Shown: in pieces, positions 1 through 8,102 of the stretch
Layout: the number at the start of each line of letters is the position of its first letter
Numbering within the stretch: the first letter of the stretch is position 1
NCBI GenBank assembly: GCA_029940535.1
Contig: JAPYUM010000046.1
Span: 1 to 33,184, forward strand
Length of the DNA stretch: 33,184 nucleotides
Origin: Vicinamibacterales bacterium
Lineage (GTDB): Bacteria > Acidobacteriota > Vicinamibacteria > Vicinamibacterales > UBA8438
Direction: 5' to 3'
Position numbers and translations under genes: made by a program
Notes under the pieces: model-generated
What the model was told of the DNA's origin: nothing
Database searches by the model: none
Seen by the model: only the letters and a program-made list of their open reading frames with translations

Positions 1-54
1 GGCGGCCAGAAGCGGCCTGGTTCCTGGGACGGCCACGCCGGAGAGCAGCCCTAG

Positions 55-159
55 GGTTTCCTGGCGAGGCGTCCGTCTGGCGGTGTTGCTTCCTCGGTCA
101 CATGCCGCCTGCATGCTCCCTCGTCGCGCCTTGCCAGCCGAACGCCTCGCCAGGAAACC
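55..159 (+). repeat. Dispersed inverted-repeat element, complete copy A
   Basis: The element is bounded by a perfect 18-bp inverted repeat: GGTTTCCTGGCGAGGCGT at 55-72 and its exact reverse complement at 142-159. The 69-bp core carries TTGCTTCCTCGGTCACATG and GCATGCTCCCTCGTCGCGCC, and both recur in copies near 9389 and 26495. There is no transposase, so it would be a non-autonomous or REP/MITE-like unit. No target duplication could be identified with certainty. Confidence 0.8.
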
Positions 160-178
160 GAAGGTGTGCAACAGGGTG

Positions 179-226
179 CCTGGGCGGCGTTGCTTCGTCG
201 GTCACAGCCCGCCTGGCATGCTCCCT
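179..226 (+). repeat. Partial core of the same dispersed element (copy A')
   Basis: This stretch repeats the element core (GGCGGCGTTGCTTCGTCGG, then CATGCTCCCTCG) in the same orientation as copy A, 20 bp beyond it, but lacks both 18-bp ends. It may be the residue of a tandem insertion or an internal deletion derivative. Its outer limits are approximate. Confidence 0.55.
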
Positions 227-231
227 CGACC

Positions 232-364
232 TCTTCAGACGGGGCTGGGCCCCGGCCCCTACGCGGGCCCTCGCGGGGGCCCCGAAGCCCCACTCCGGTA
301 CGCTCGTGTCGTCATTCGTAGCCGCGGGTCTTTAGACCCGCCCCCGGGGGCGGTCTAGAGACCG
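232..364. repeat. Cluster of consecutive GC palindromes
   Basis: Starting with a diverged copy of the CTTAGACGGGGCTG palindrome (232-258), the stretch contains several perfect small hairpins. GCGGGTCT-TT-AGACCCGC lies at 324-341, CCCCCGGGGG at 341-350, and CGGTCT-AG-AGACCG at 351-364. No reading frame in it resembles a protein. The remaining bases up to 581 hold no recognised gene, apart from a weak thiamin-riboswitch-like stretch discussed in the findings. Confidence 0.6.
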
Positions 365-581
365 GGAGCTACGGACGTTTTCCCCGAGCCGAACACCGAA
401 AACACCCTTGGACGGTTCCACGTCCCTCCCGCCCTGGGACGCCAGATCCGTCCCGACCGCATTCCGTCGCCCCTATGTCGTTGCCTGGACACTCCATCAA
501 CCGCCTCGTACACTCTGGAGAGATACGTGCGCGACGGGCCTGATCCGAGGTGGGTACCGCGCGCGGAAGACGCGCTCTCAC

Positions 582-1757
582 GTGCATAGCAGAATCAAGG
601 TCACCGTCGTAGGTGGTGGCGTTATCGGGTGCGCCGTGGCCTACGAACTGGGTCGTCGGGGCCTCGAGGTCTGCGTGCTCGAGCGTCGGGACGTGGGCCT
701 GGGGGCGACCCAGGCGTCGGCCGGGATGCTGGCGCCGTTTATCGAAGCGGAGCACGCCGGACCGCTGTGGCGACTCGGCATCCGGGGTCTCGAGTTGTAC
801 GACCAGTTCGTCGCTGATGTCGTTGGTGACAGCGGGGATCCGGTGCCGTACGGGCGCTGCGGCACTATCGAAGTGGCGACGGACGCCCTCTCCTTGGCGA
901 GGTTGGAGCGGTCCGCCAGTGAGCTGGCGGCAGCCGGGGTCGCTTGCCGGTTGGTGAGTGGCGCCCAGGCCATCGCCGACGAGCCCCACTTGAGCCAACA
1001 GGTGTCTAGCGCCCTCCTCATACCGTCGCATGGGTTCGTCGGGGCGGGGCCCCTGACGGCCGCTCTTCGGCGAGCTGCCGTTCGGGTGGGCGTGTCCTTT
1101 CGGTCGCGGTGTACGGTGAGCCGGCTCGGGCCGACCCCCGAGGGAATCGAGGTTCAGACCGACGGGGGACCGCGACTGAGCGATGTGGTGGTGCTGGCGG
1201 CCGGGAGCTGGAACGACCAGGTGGGGATTGAGGATGGCGCGCCGCCTCGGGTCAAGCCGGTGCGTGGCCAGCTCCTGCAGCTACGGTGGCCGGCCGGCCC
1301 GCCTTTGACGAAGGTGGTCTGGTCGTCAGGATGCTATGTGGTGCCATGGCCCGATGGCACGACGCTCGTCGGCGCCACCGTCGAGGACGTTGGTTTCGAC
1401 GAGCGCGCCACCGTGGCGGGGGTGAACGGTTTGCTCGACGCGGCCCGGGAGGTCTTGCCGGTCACCACCCGGGCAGAGTTCGAGGGGGTGCGAGTTGGTC
1501 TGCGCCCAGGCACAGGGGACGACCTGCCAATTATCGGGTGGTCGCACGCGGTGCCCAAGCTCCTGTATGCGACGGGCCACTACCGCAATGGTGTGCTGCT
1601 GGCTCCGCTCACCGCGCGACTGGTCGCCGACCTTGTGCTTGATGCGTCACCGGACCCGATACTCGACACGCTGGCGCCGGGACGCTTCGAGGCCGCAGCC
1701 ACCCCGCTAACCGGTGCGTCTGTCGTCGGGTCCGACACCAGCAGCGTCGCGGAATAA
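582..1757 (+). CDS. thiO: Glycine oxidase ThiO, FAD-dependent
   Basis: This is a DAO-family flavoprotein of 391 residues. Glycine oxidase makes the iminoacetate used to build the thiazole ring of thiamin in the cytoplasm. The N-terminus has the dinucleotide-binding motif GGGVIG at residues 11-16, followed by an acidic strand end (LERRDVG) and the ThiO-like GATQASAGMLAPF. The C-terminus has GTGDDLPIIG and ATGHYRNGVLLAPL, typical of ThiO. An in-frame ATG exists at 408, but the 58 extra residues are low-complexity and unlike the family. GTG at 582 puts the Rossmann motif at the usual distance, although no strong ribosome-binding site is visible. A second thiamin/thiouridine gene, thiI, lies much further along. 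Confidence 0.88.
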   Translation: MHSRIKVTVVGGGVIGCAVAYELGRRGLEVCVLERRDVGLGATQASAGMLAPFIEAEHAGPLWRLGIRGLELYDQFVADVVGDSGDPVPYGRCGTIEVATDALSLARLERSASELAAAGVACRLVSGAQAIADEPHLSQQVSSALLIPSHGFVGAGPLTAALRRAAVRVGVSFRSRCTVSRLGPTPEGIEVQTDGGPRLSDVVVLAAGSWNDQVGIEDGAPPRVKPVRGQLLQLRWPAGPPLTKVVWSSGCYVVPWPDGTTLVGATVEDVGFDERATVAGVNGLLDAAREVLPVTTRAEFEGVRVGLRPGTGDDLPIIGWSHAVPKLLYATGHYRNGVLLAPLTARLVADLVLDASPDPILDTLAPGRFEAAATPLTGASVVGSDTSSVAE

Positions 1758-1762
1758 CGCGC

Positions 1763-1789
1763 GGGGTTCGGGGCGCAGCCCCGTCTAAG
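1763..1789 (-). repeat. 27-bp GC palindrome repeat, copy 1
   Basis: It sits six bases after the thiO stop. Read on the minus strand it matches the repeat at 16000-16026 at about 25 of 27 positions. The core GGGGCGCAGCCCC is a strong hairpin that could act as a transcript end, but no T-run follows. Confidence 0.65.
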
Positions 1790-1800
1790 TAATTGAATCC

Positions 1801-2550
1801 GTGCGACACGCATCAACCCCGAGACGGCCCAGACATGCACGCCTGCGTCGGTTGGCCTGGCGAACCGTGCGTGTCGTCGGTCTGGGCGCCTGCGTCGCCG
1901 TGGCGGTGTCGACGGTTGCCATCGTCGTGTTGCGCTGGGCGCCCCCGCCGACAACGGCGTTCATGCTGCGTCACCAGGTCGGGGTGTGGCGGGCCGGGGC
2001 GTCCGAGGCCGGCGTGCGTTACCGGTGGGTCGACTGGGCCGATATCAACCCCGAACTGGCCGTGGCCGTCGTTGCCGCCGAGGACCAGCGCTTCCGGGAA
2101 CATCACGGCCTGGACTTCGCGGCGATCCGTGACGCGCTCGAGGAGCGGCGTCTTGAGGGTCGCGTGCGGGGCGCAAGCACCATCTCGCAGCAGGTGGCGA
2201 AGAACCTGTTCCTCTGGCCGGGCCAGAGTTGGTTGCGAAAGGGTGTTGAGAGCTACCTCACCGTGCTCATCGAGCTGGTGTGGAGCAAGCGCCGGGTGCT
2301 CGAGGTCTATCTCAACGTCGCGGAGTTCGGAAACGGCGTCTACGGGGTCGGGGCCGCCAGCGCTCGTTTCTTCGCCCTGGAGCCGGCCCTCATCGACCGC
2401 GAAGAGGCGGCACTGCTGGCCGCCGTGCTGCCGAATCCGAAGCGGCTCGACGTGGCGCGCCCATCAGCCTATGTTCGGTCGCGTCAGAGTTGGATCCTTG
2501 CGCAGATGGAGCAATTGGGTGGTGTCAGTTATCTCGATGACCTCCGATGA
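1801..2550 (+). CDS. mtgA: Monofunctional peptidoglycan glycosyltransferase
   Basis: This GT51-family enzyme of 249 residues polymerises lipid II into glycan strands on the periplasmic face. A basic N-terminus is followed by one membrane anchor at about residues 24-45. Motif 1 EDQRFREHHG contains the catalytic Glu at residue 94. Motif 2 ASTISQQVAKNLFLW is at 125-139, and the later KRRVLEVYLNVAEFGNGVYG motif is at 163-182. Length and the absence of a transpeptidase domain match MtgA rather than a class A PBP. The start is GTG at 1801, just before the basic anchor region. It lies 43 bp after thiO with a palindrome between them, so they may be separate units. Confidence 0.92.
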   Translation: MRHASTPRRPRHARLRRLAWRTVRVVGLGACVAVAVSTVAIVVLRWAPPPTTAFMLRHQVGVWRAGASEAGVRYRWVDWADINPELAVAVVAAEDQRFREHHGLDFAAIRDALEERRLEGRVRGASTISQQVAKNLFLWPGQSWLRKGVESYLTVLIELVWSKRRVLEVYLNVAEFGNGVYGVGAASARFFALEPALIDREEAALLAAVLPNPKRLDVARPSAYVRSRQSWILAQMEQLGGVSYLDDLR

Positions 2551-2762
2551 CGAAGGCTGGGCCACGGTTCGGCTCGCGTGGTGAAAAGTGATAATCTCTG
2601 CGCGGTGTCGGCGCGTCAATGAGCGCCGAATCTGGCAAATGCGGCCCCCTGGGCGCGCGCTGTCGTCAAGTCGCGCTTGGGGCAGCGTGGGCCGTGAGGT
2701 CCTCTGGGCCTGCCGCAATCGCGCGGTGCTCGTGACTCGCCCGCAAGGCGGAGTGATACAGG

Positions 2763-3575
2763 ATGGAACAGGTTCATAGGGTTCAGATCGTCGCCCCAGT
2801 GCGCGGCTGGGGGCAGACGACGCGGCCGGACGCGTGGTGGCTGCAGCCCCTCGTCGTGTTTCTTGGGCTCTCGACGGCCATCGGGTACATGACCTGGGCC
2901 GCGTTTCAGGGCGAGTTCTACCACTTTGGCCCGTATCTGTCGCCACTCTATTCTCCGGAGTTGCTGGGAGGTTCGCCCCACAGCCTGTTTGGGCCGCAGC
3001 CCGCGTGGTGGCCGGGATTCCTCCCGTTCTCGCCCGCCTTCCTGATTCTGTGGGCGCCGGCCGGGTTCCGGGTGACCTGTTACTACTATCGGGGGGCCTA
3101 CTACAAAGCGTTCTGGGCGGATCCGCCGTCCTGCTCGGTTGGCGAGCCGCGGTCGACATTCCTTGGCGAGAACTCTTTTCCCCTGATCGTCCAGAACATC
3201 CACCGCTACTTCATGTATCTGGCCCTCTTGTTTCTGGTGTTCCTGACCTACGACGTGTGGAATGCGCTGTGGTTCGAAAATGCCGCCACCGGCGTCGTGT
3301 CATTCGGCATTGGCGTCGGCACGCTGGTGCTGGCGTTGAACGTCGTCCTGCTCGGCAGCTATTGTTTCGGGTGTCATTCGCTGCGCCATCTGGTGGGTGG
3401 TCGACACGACCGGATCGCGGGGCTGGCAGTGCAGCGATCGTGCTACGACTGCGTGAGCGGTTTCAACCGCCGGCACATGCTCTACGCTTGGATGAGCCTG
3501 GCGTGGGTCACCTTTTCGGATGTCTATGTGCGGTTGTGCGCGATGGGGATCTGGACAGATTTCAGACTGTTGTAG
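2763..3575 (+). CDS. sdhC: Succinate dehydrogenase membrane anchor, SDH1-type cytochrome subunit
   Basis: This 270-residue polytopic membrane protein lies immediately before sdhA and sdhB. It resembles the single large anchor of mycobacterial SDH1 rather than the short SdhC/SdhD pair of E. coli. About five hydrophobic segments are visible, near residues 27-46, 88-103, 147-166, 178-200 and 240-255. Candidate haem or quinone-site histidines are H147 (IHRYFMYLAL), H205 and H209 (FGCHSLRHL), and a CxxC is present (CYDC, residues 227-230). GGAG at 2750-2753 is well placed for the ATG. The upstream 212 bp carry a GATAAT at 2590-2595 but no convincing -35 box. It would anchor the complex in the cytoplasmic membrane and pass electrons to quinone. 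Confidence 0.82.
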   Translation: MEQVHRVQIVAPVRGWGQTTRPDAWWLQPLVVFLGLSTAIGYMTWAAFQGEFYHFGPYLSPLYSPELLGGSPHSLFGPQPAWWPGFLPFSPAFLILWAPAGFRVTCYYYRGAYYKAFWADPPSCSVGEPRSTFLGENSFPLIVQNIHRYFMYLALLFLVFLTYDVWNALWFENAATGVVSFGIGVGTLVLALNVVLLGSYCFGCHSLRHLVGGRHDRIAGLAVQRSCYDCVSGFNRRHMLYAWMSLAWVTFSDVYVRLCAMGIWTDFRLL

Positions 3576-3583
3576 GCCCGTGG

Positions 3584-3600
3584 TTCGGGGCGTCGCCCCG
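3584..3600 (+). repeat. GC palindrome between sdhC and sdhA
   Basis: The sequence TTCGGGGCGTCGCCCCG is related to the palindrome repeats after thiO and lipB. It lies inside the sdh operon eleven bases before the sdhA start, where it could form a hairpin that tunes relative expression or mRNA decay. Regulatory function is inference. Confidence 0.5.
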
Positions 3601-3611
3601 CCCGACTGAAA

Positions 3612-5426
3612 ATGACATACGAATCCTTCGAATACGACGTGTTGGTGATCGGCGCTGGAGGCGCCGGTCTGCGTGCCGCCATCGAGGCCTCGTCCGCTGG
3701 GGTGTCGGTCGGTCTCGTGTGCAAGTCGCTGCTGGGCAAAGCCCACACGGTGATGGCCGAAGGTGGCATGGCCGCCGCCCTGGGCAACGTGGACGACCGG
3801 GACGACTGGAAGGTGCACTTCGCCGACACGATGCGTGGCGGACAGTACCTCAATAGCTGGCGGATGGCGGAGTTGCATGCGCAGGAGGCGCCGGCTCGGG
3901 CGCGAGAACTCGAGGCTTGGGGCGCCGTGTTCGACCGCACCAAGGACGGGAAGATTCTTCAGCGGAATTTCGGCGGTCACAAGTATCCCCGCCTCGCGCA
4001 TGTCGGTGACCGGACCGGACTCGAGATGATCCGAACGCTGCAGGATCACGGGATCCATCAGGGCATCAACGTGCACATGGAGTGCACGATCATCGAACTG
4101 TTGAAAAATGGTGACCGGGTCGTCGGCGCCTTTGGCTACGACCGTGAGAAGGGGCGCTTCCGGCTGTTCACGGCGCGCGCGGTGGTGCTGGCCAGTGGCG
4201 GTATCGGGCGGGCGTTCAAGGTTACGAGCAACAGCTGGGAGTACACCGGAGACGGGCACGCGCTCGCCTACCGCGCGGGCGCGGAGTTGATGGACATGGA
4301 GTTCGTCCAGTTTCACCCCACCGGTATGGTCTGGCCACCCAGTGTTCGCGGCATCTTGGTCACCGAGGGCGTGCGCGGTGAGGGGGGAGTGCTACGGAAC
4401 AGCGACGGGAAGCGGTTCATGTTCGAGGACATTCCTGACGCGTACAAGAGCTCGACCGCCGATGACGAAGAGGAAGGTTGGAAATACACGCAGGGCGACA
4501 AGAATTCCCGACGACCGCCCGAACTGCTGACCCGGGATCACGTCGCGCGGTGCATCGTGCGTGAGATCAAAGAGGGGCGCGGTAGTCCACACGGCGGTGT
4601 GTTTCTCGACATCGCCTGGATCAAGGAGCGTCTGCCGAACGGCGCCGAGCACATCAAGAAAAAGCTGCCGAGTATGTATCATCAGTTCAAGCAGCTCGCG
4701 GGAATCGACATCACTCAAGAGCCGATGGAAGTCGGCCCCACGACCCACTACGTCATGGGCGGCATTCGTGTCGACGCTGACACTCAGATGTCGACGGTGC
4801 GCGGGTTGTTCGCCGCCGGCGAGTGCGCAGCGGGATTGCACGGTGCGAATCGCCTCGGTGGGAATTCCCTGTCAGACCTGTTGGTGTTCGGGCAACGAGC
4901 GGGCCAGTATGCGGCGGCGTTCGCCAAGGAACAGACCACGGCCGCGATCAATTCGGACGAGGTGGAAGCGGCGGCGCGCCACGCGCTCGAGCCGTTCGAG
5001 CGAGAAGGGTCGGATGCCGAGGGGCCGTACCAGGTGCAGTTCGACCTGCAGGACATGATGCAGGCACAGGTCGGTATCGTGCGGAGCGAGGGCGAGATCC
5101 AGAAGGCGGTCGACGGCTTTCCAGGGCTACACCAGCGCGCCAATCGGGTCGGGGTGCAGGGCAACCGCGAGTACAACGCCGGGTGGCACACCGCCCTCGA
5201 CCTGCGAAATCTGCTGATGGTGGCCGAAGCGGTGGCCCGGTCTGCGATTCTCCGGAAGGAGAGTCGGGGCGCGCACTTCCGCGAGGACCATCTGGAGAAG
5301 GACCCGGAGCAGGGCAAGCTCAATACCGTGATCCGTCAGGGGACCGGTGGCGAGATGGACGTCGTCCAGGAGACGTTGGCTCCGATTCGCGACGACCTGC
5401 AGCAGATTATCGAGGACAACAAGTAG
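3612..5426 (+). CDS. sdhA: Succinate dehydrogenase flavoprotein subunit
   Basis: This 604-residue catalytic subunit oxidises succinate to fumarate. The FAD-binding GAGGAG is at residues 14-19. H45 in GKAHTVMAEGG is the expected site of covalent FAD attachment. The substrate-site motif FHPTGMVWP is near residue 235, and the capping and C-terminal regions (GLFAAGECAAGLHGANRLGG, then DLRNLLMVAEAVARSA) are intact. The length of about 600 fits SdhA/FrdA. It is transcribed between the membrane anchor and sdhB in the anchor-A-B order of SDH1-type operons. The ATG at 3612 has only a weak ribosome-binding site (CTGAAA). Confidence 0.95.
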   Translation: MTYESFEYDVLVIGAGGAGLRAAIEASSAGVSVGLVCKSLLGKAHTVMAEGGMAAALGNVDDRDDWKVHFADTMRGGQYLNSWRMAELHAQEAPARARELEAWGAVFDRTKDGKILQRNFGGHKYPRLAHVGDRTGLEMIRTLQDHGIHQGINVHMECTIIELLKNGDRVVGAFGYDREKGRFRLFTARAVVLASGGIGRAFKVTSNSWEYTGDGHALAYRAGAELMDMEFVQFHPTGMVWPPSVRGILVTEGVRGEGGVLRNSDGKRFMFEDIPDAYKSSTADDEEEGWKYTQGDKNSRRPPELLTRDHVARCIVREIKEGRGSPHGGVFLDIAWIKERLPNGAEHIKKKLPSMYHQFKQLAGIDITQEPMEVGPTTHYVMGGIRVDADTQMSTVRGLFAAGECAAGLHGANRLGGNSLSDLLVFGQRAGQYAAAFAKEQTTAAINSDEVEAAARHALEPFEREGSDAEGPYQVQFDLQDMMQAQVGIVRSEGEIQKAVDGFPGLHQRANRVGVQGNREYNAGWHTALDLRNLLMVAEAVARSAILRKESRGAHFREDHLEKDPEQGKLNTVIRQGTGGEMDVVQETLAPIRDDLQQIIEDNK

Positions 5427-5528
5427 CCCGCGTCATGGCGTAGGCACCTCGTTCCGGCTGCAGCCGGGAGCCACTGCCTGGCACGACGGGACAGCACGCA
5501 GGACGACGCGGGACAGCGGGAGACGTTG

Positions 5529-6269
5529 ATGAGCAGCGCGACATTCCGAATTTGGCGAGGGAACGCGGACGGCGGCGCCTTCGAGGACTACACGACCGAG
5601 GTGTCCGAGGGGATGGTCGTGCTCGACGCCGTGCACCAGATTCAGGCGGAGAAAGCCAACGACCTTGCCGTGCGCTGGAATTGCAAGGCTGGCAAGTGCG
5701 GGTCCTGCTCGGCCGAGGTCAACGGTAACCCGAAACTGATGTGCATGACACGGTTGAACTCGTTGCCGCTCGACCAGCCGGTGACCATTGAACCGATGCA
5801 GACGTTTCCGCTTATTCGCGATCTCGTCACGGATGTATCGTGGAACTACGAGGTCAAAAAGCGGATCAAGCAGTTCGCGCCCCGGGCGCCCGATGCGCCG
5901 GATGGCAGCTGGCGGGTGGAGCAGTACGACGTTGAACGTGTCCAGGAATTCCGGAAGTGTATCGAGTGCTTTCTCTGTCAGGATGTCTGCCACGTTCTGC
6001 GTGACCATCGGCTACACGACAAGTTCATCGGGCCACGCTACTTTGTCTACACAGCCGCGCTCGAGATGCAGGTCCTCGACACCGCCGACCGCGTGAATGA
6101 CCTTGCCAACGAACACGGCGTGGGCTATTGCAACATCACCAAGTGCTGCACCAAGGTCTGCCCCGAAGAGATCACCATCACCGACAACGCGATCATCCCG
6201 CTCAAGGAGCGCGTCGTCGACGAGATGTATGACCCGTTGACCAAGATGCTCCGAATGTTCCGTGGGTAG
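5529..6269 (+). CDS. sdhB: Succinate dehydrogenase iron-sulfur subunit
   Basis: This 246-residue electron-transfer subunit has three cluster sites. The [2Fe-2S] ligands are C52, C57, C60 and C72 (CKAGKCGSC then C). The [4Fe-4S] ligands are C144, C147, C150 and C154 (CIECFLCQDVC). A [3Fe-4S]-type group falls at C201, C206/C207 and C211 (CNITKCCTKVCPE). ATG at 5529, preceded by GGGAGA, is preferred over the TTG three bases earlier. The 102-bp gap after sdhA contains a short imperfect direct repeat (ACGACGGGACAGCA and ACGACGCGGGACAGC). It completes the three-subunit complex linking the TCA cycle to the quinone pool. Confidence 0.94.
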   Translation: MSSATFRIWRGNADGGAFEDYTTEVSEGMVVLDAVHQIQAEKANDLAVRWNCKAGKCGSCSAEVNGNPKLMCMTRLNSLPLDQPVTIEPMQTFPLIRDLVTDVSWNYEVKKRIKQFAPRAPDAPDGSWRVEQYDVERVQEFRKCIECFLCQDVCHVLRDHRLHDKFIGPRYFVYTAALEMQVLDTADRVNDLANEHGVGYCNITKCCTKVCPEEITITDNAIIPLKERVVDEMYDPLTKMLRMFRG

Positions 6270-6599
6270 GTCCAGCCCGCCGCGCGACGCACCGCCGCGT
6301 GTGGTCAGCCAGTCTCGTTGCTGCGCGTCGATGTCGACCGGGAACTTGGTCGGTCGATCTGGTCCAGGACCTCGCCTCCCGCGTGTCTCGCCTTGAGATA
6401 GAGTTCCGTGGTCATGATGGCGGCCAACGGCGTGATGAACGGCGAAACCGAGGGCGCTCTCCGGCCGATCGGCTGGTTGCTTCGCGAGCGCCGACATGAC
6501 CGCCTTCCCCAGATTCTTCGGTATCTTGGAAGCCCGCTCCCGAACGTCGAGCGGCTCGCCGTCTGGGAGGCCGTCGAGGAAGGACAAGGAGTTGCTCAT
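6270..6599 (-). pseudogene. Possible decayed gene coupled to the symporter
   Basis: Reading leftward, an ATG at 6599 overlaps the symporter stop codon (ATGA). It opens a frame beginning MSNSLSFLDGLPDGEPLDV and containing KAVMSALAKQPADRP. Coding-like codon use (GC-rich third positions) then appears to move to another minus frame reading ITPLAAIMTTELYLKARHAGG, and afterwards back to a frame reading KFPVDIDAQQRDWL. Past about 6270 the first frame is only antisense to sdhB. This looks like one small gene broken by two frameshifts, or a sequencing error in an intact one. The product is not recognised, and nothing else is seen in this gap. Confidence 0.35.
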
Positions 6600-8062
6600 C
6601 CGGGGAGCGGTTCGAGCCGGGATGGCGGCGAACCGACTTTCGACACCGCAATACACACACCGACGTTGACCAGCATGGCCACGACACCCGCATGGAGATT
6701 CCACAGTTGGCTGTGGCCGCTCGCCAGTAGGCCGGCGTAGACAGCGACGCCGGTGGCCAGGCCGGCCAGGGCCGCCGGAGTGGTGAGCCGGTCCCAACTG
6801 ACCCCGAGGATGAAGAGCGGCGCGACCTGGGCCAGGATCTCCATCTTGAGCTCCGTCAGACCCCAGAGCGTGAAGCGTGGGTTGAGCGCGATGCCAACGA
6901 GGCCGGCCACGAGTACCCACGACACCATCTTTCCGACATGGGTCAGACGCGCTTCATCGGCGCCACGAAGCACGGTTGTGCCAAGTACGTCTTTCGCCAG
7001 TATCGAAGACAGACTCAGCAATACAGAGTCCGCCGTCGACATGATCGCGCTCACGACCGCCACGATCACTATCAAACTGAGCGCATAGAGGACCGGCGAG
7101 CGGGCGCTCCATTCAGTGAGCAGGAGGGGCAACACCTGGTCGGCTTCGATCGGGCCGGTGCCGGCGAGTTGCTCGATGGCGAGTATGCCGACCAGGAACA
7201 CCGATCCAGTGGTGACCATGGGGAGGAAGACCATGACGCTGAACGAGCGCCTGAGGGCGGTGCTGTCCCGCGCCGCATAGATCCGCTGAATCGCGTGCGG
7301 ATAGACGGCTCCTGACAACCCAATCAGCGCGAGCGTGCTGAACCAGTTGCGGCAGACGTCCCATCCCGGTACCGACACCTTCTCCGGAGCCTCTCGGGCG
7401 ATCCAGGTGGTTACGGCCGCCAGGTGGTCCGGGGTGGGAGATGCCGCGAGCAGCAACCCGGTCAATCCCACCGCGAGCATCACCCCCTGCAGCGCATCGG
7501 TCCAGGCCACGGCTCGCATGCCGCCGATGGTCTCGTAGACGAGCACCACAAGTGTCAGGAGGACGACACCGACCCAGTACGGCACGGCGCCACCCGAGAG
7601 TCCGGCCGTGATGTGTCCCATGGCCATCAGTTGCGCCAGCAGGTAGTTGGCGATGGCGGCAATCAGCAGGACGTTGGCCAGGAGTGTAAGGGATGGCGAG
7701 TGGAACCGGTACGTGAGCCAGTCGCCCGGGGTCACGAAATGATGGCGCTTGGCGAGGTGGTGGAGTCGTGGCGCGAAGAGCAGGTAGGCGACGATGATCG
7801 CCATCATGAAGCCGACGCTCATCACCCAGGAGAAACCGAGACGGTAGGCTTCGCCCGGGTATCCGATCAGGGTATTGCCGCTGTACTGGGTCGCATACAA
7901 GGTCAACAGGAGGACGGGGCCGCTGAGTTGTCGGCCGGCGAGGTAGAACTCGGCCAGCGAGTCACCGGTTCGTTGCCGGCGGGCCGCAACCCCCAACGCC
8001 AGAACCAGGGCAAGATACAGCCCGACCGCGATTCCGACCCCGCCGCCGAGAGAACTGCTCAT
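6596..8062 (-). CDS. Sodium:solute symporter family transporter
   Basis: This 488-residue SSS-family (PutP/PanF-like) permease has about 13 hydrophobic helices and would use the sodium gradient to import a small solute. Typical family segments are visible: DSLAEFYLAGRQLSG near the N-terminus, ATQYSGNTLIGYPGEAYRLG, ETIGGMRAVAWTDALQG, and STADSVLLSLSSILAKD in the later half. The substrate cannot be told from sequence. The ATG at 8062 is preferred, because a TTG start at 8149 would overlap the upstream gene and add a proline-rich tail unlike a transporter. It follows a small two-helix membrane gene by 40 bp, an arrangement common for SSS/DUF3311 pairs. Confidence 0.9.
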   Translation of the reverse strand: MSSSLGGGVGIAVGLYLALVLALGVAARRQRTGDSLAEFYLAGRQLSGPVLLLTLYATQYSGNTLIGYPGEAYRLGFSWVMSVGFMMAIIVAYLLFAPRLHHLAKRHHFVTPGDWLTYRFHSPSLTLLANVLLIAAIANYLLAQLMAMGHITAGLSGGAVPYWVGVVLLTLVVLVYETIGGMRAVAWTDALQGVMLAVGLTGLLLAASPTPDHLAAVTTWIAREAPEKVSVPGWDVCRNWFSTLALIGLSGAVYPHAIQRIYAARDSTALRRSFSVMVFLPMVTTGSVFLVGILAIEQLAGTGPIEADQVLPLLLTEWSARSPVLYALSLIVIVAVVSAIMSTADSVLLSLSSILAKDVLGTTVLRGADEARLTHVGKMVSWVLVAGLVGIALNPRFTLWGLTELKMEILAQVAPLFILGVSWDRLTTPAALAGLATGVAVYAGLLASGHSQLWNLHAGVVAMLVNVGVCIAVSKVGSPPSRLEPLPG

Positions 8063-8102
8063 TGGCGTACCCGGTGCGGGTGGCGTGGGAGGTTGAACGG
8101 AT

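Noticed and set aside
55-159. CRISPR repeat possibility for the dispersed element
   Set aside because: Copies are far apart, long and inverted-ended, with no regular spacers and no cas genes.
408-581. N-terminal extension of ThiO from the upstream ATG
   Set aside because: The extra residues are low complexity and not typical of the family; GTG 582 fits better.
369-1031. Long minus-strand open frame opposite thiO
   Set aside because: It is antisense to a well-supported flavoprotein, with arginine/proline-rich content and no family motif.
1793-2584. 263-codon plus frame overlapping mtgA
   Set aside because: The alternative frame contains the GT51 motifs; this one is Ser/Arg/Trp-rich without domains.
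3300-4316. 338-codon minus-strand frame across sdhC and sdhA
   Set aside because: Both plus-strand genes have complete motifs; the antisense frame is histidine-rich, a shadow of high-GC codon bias.
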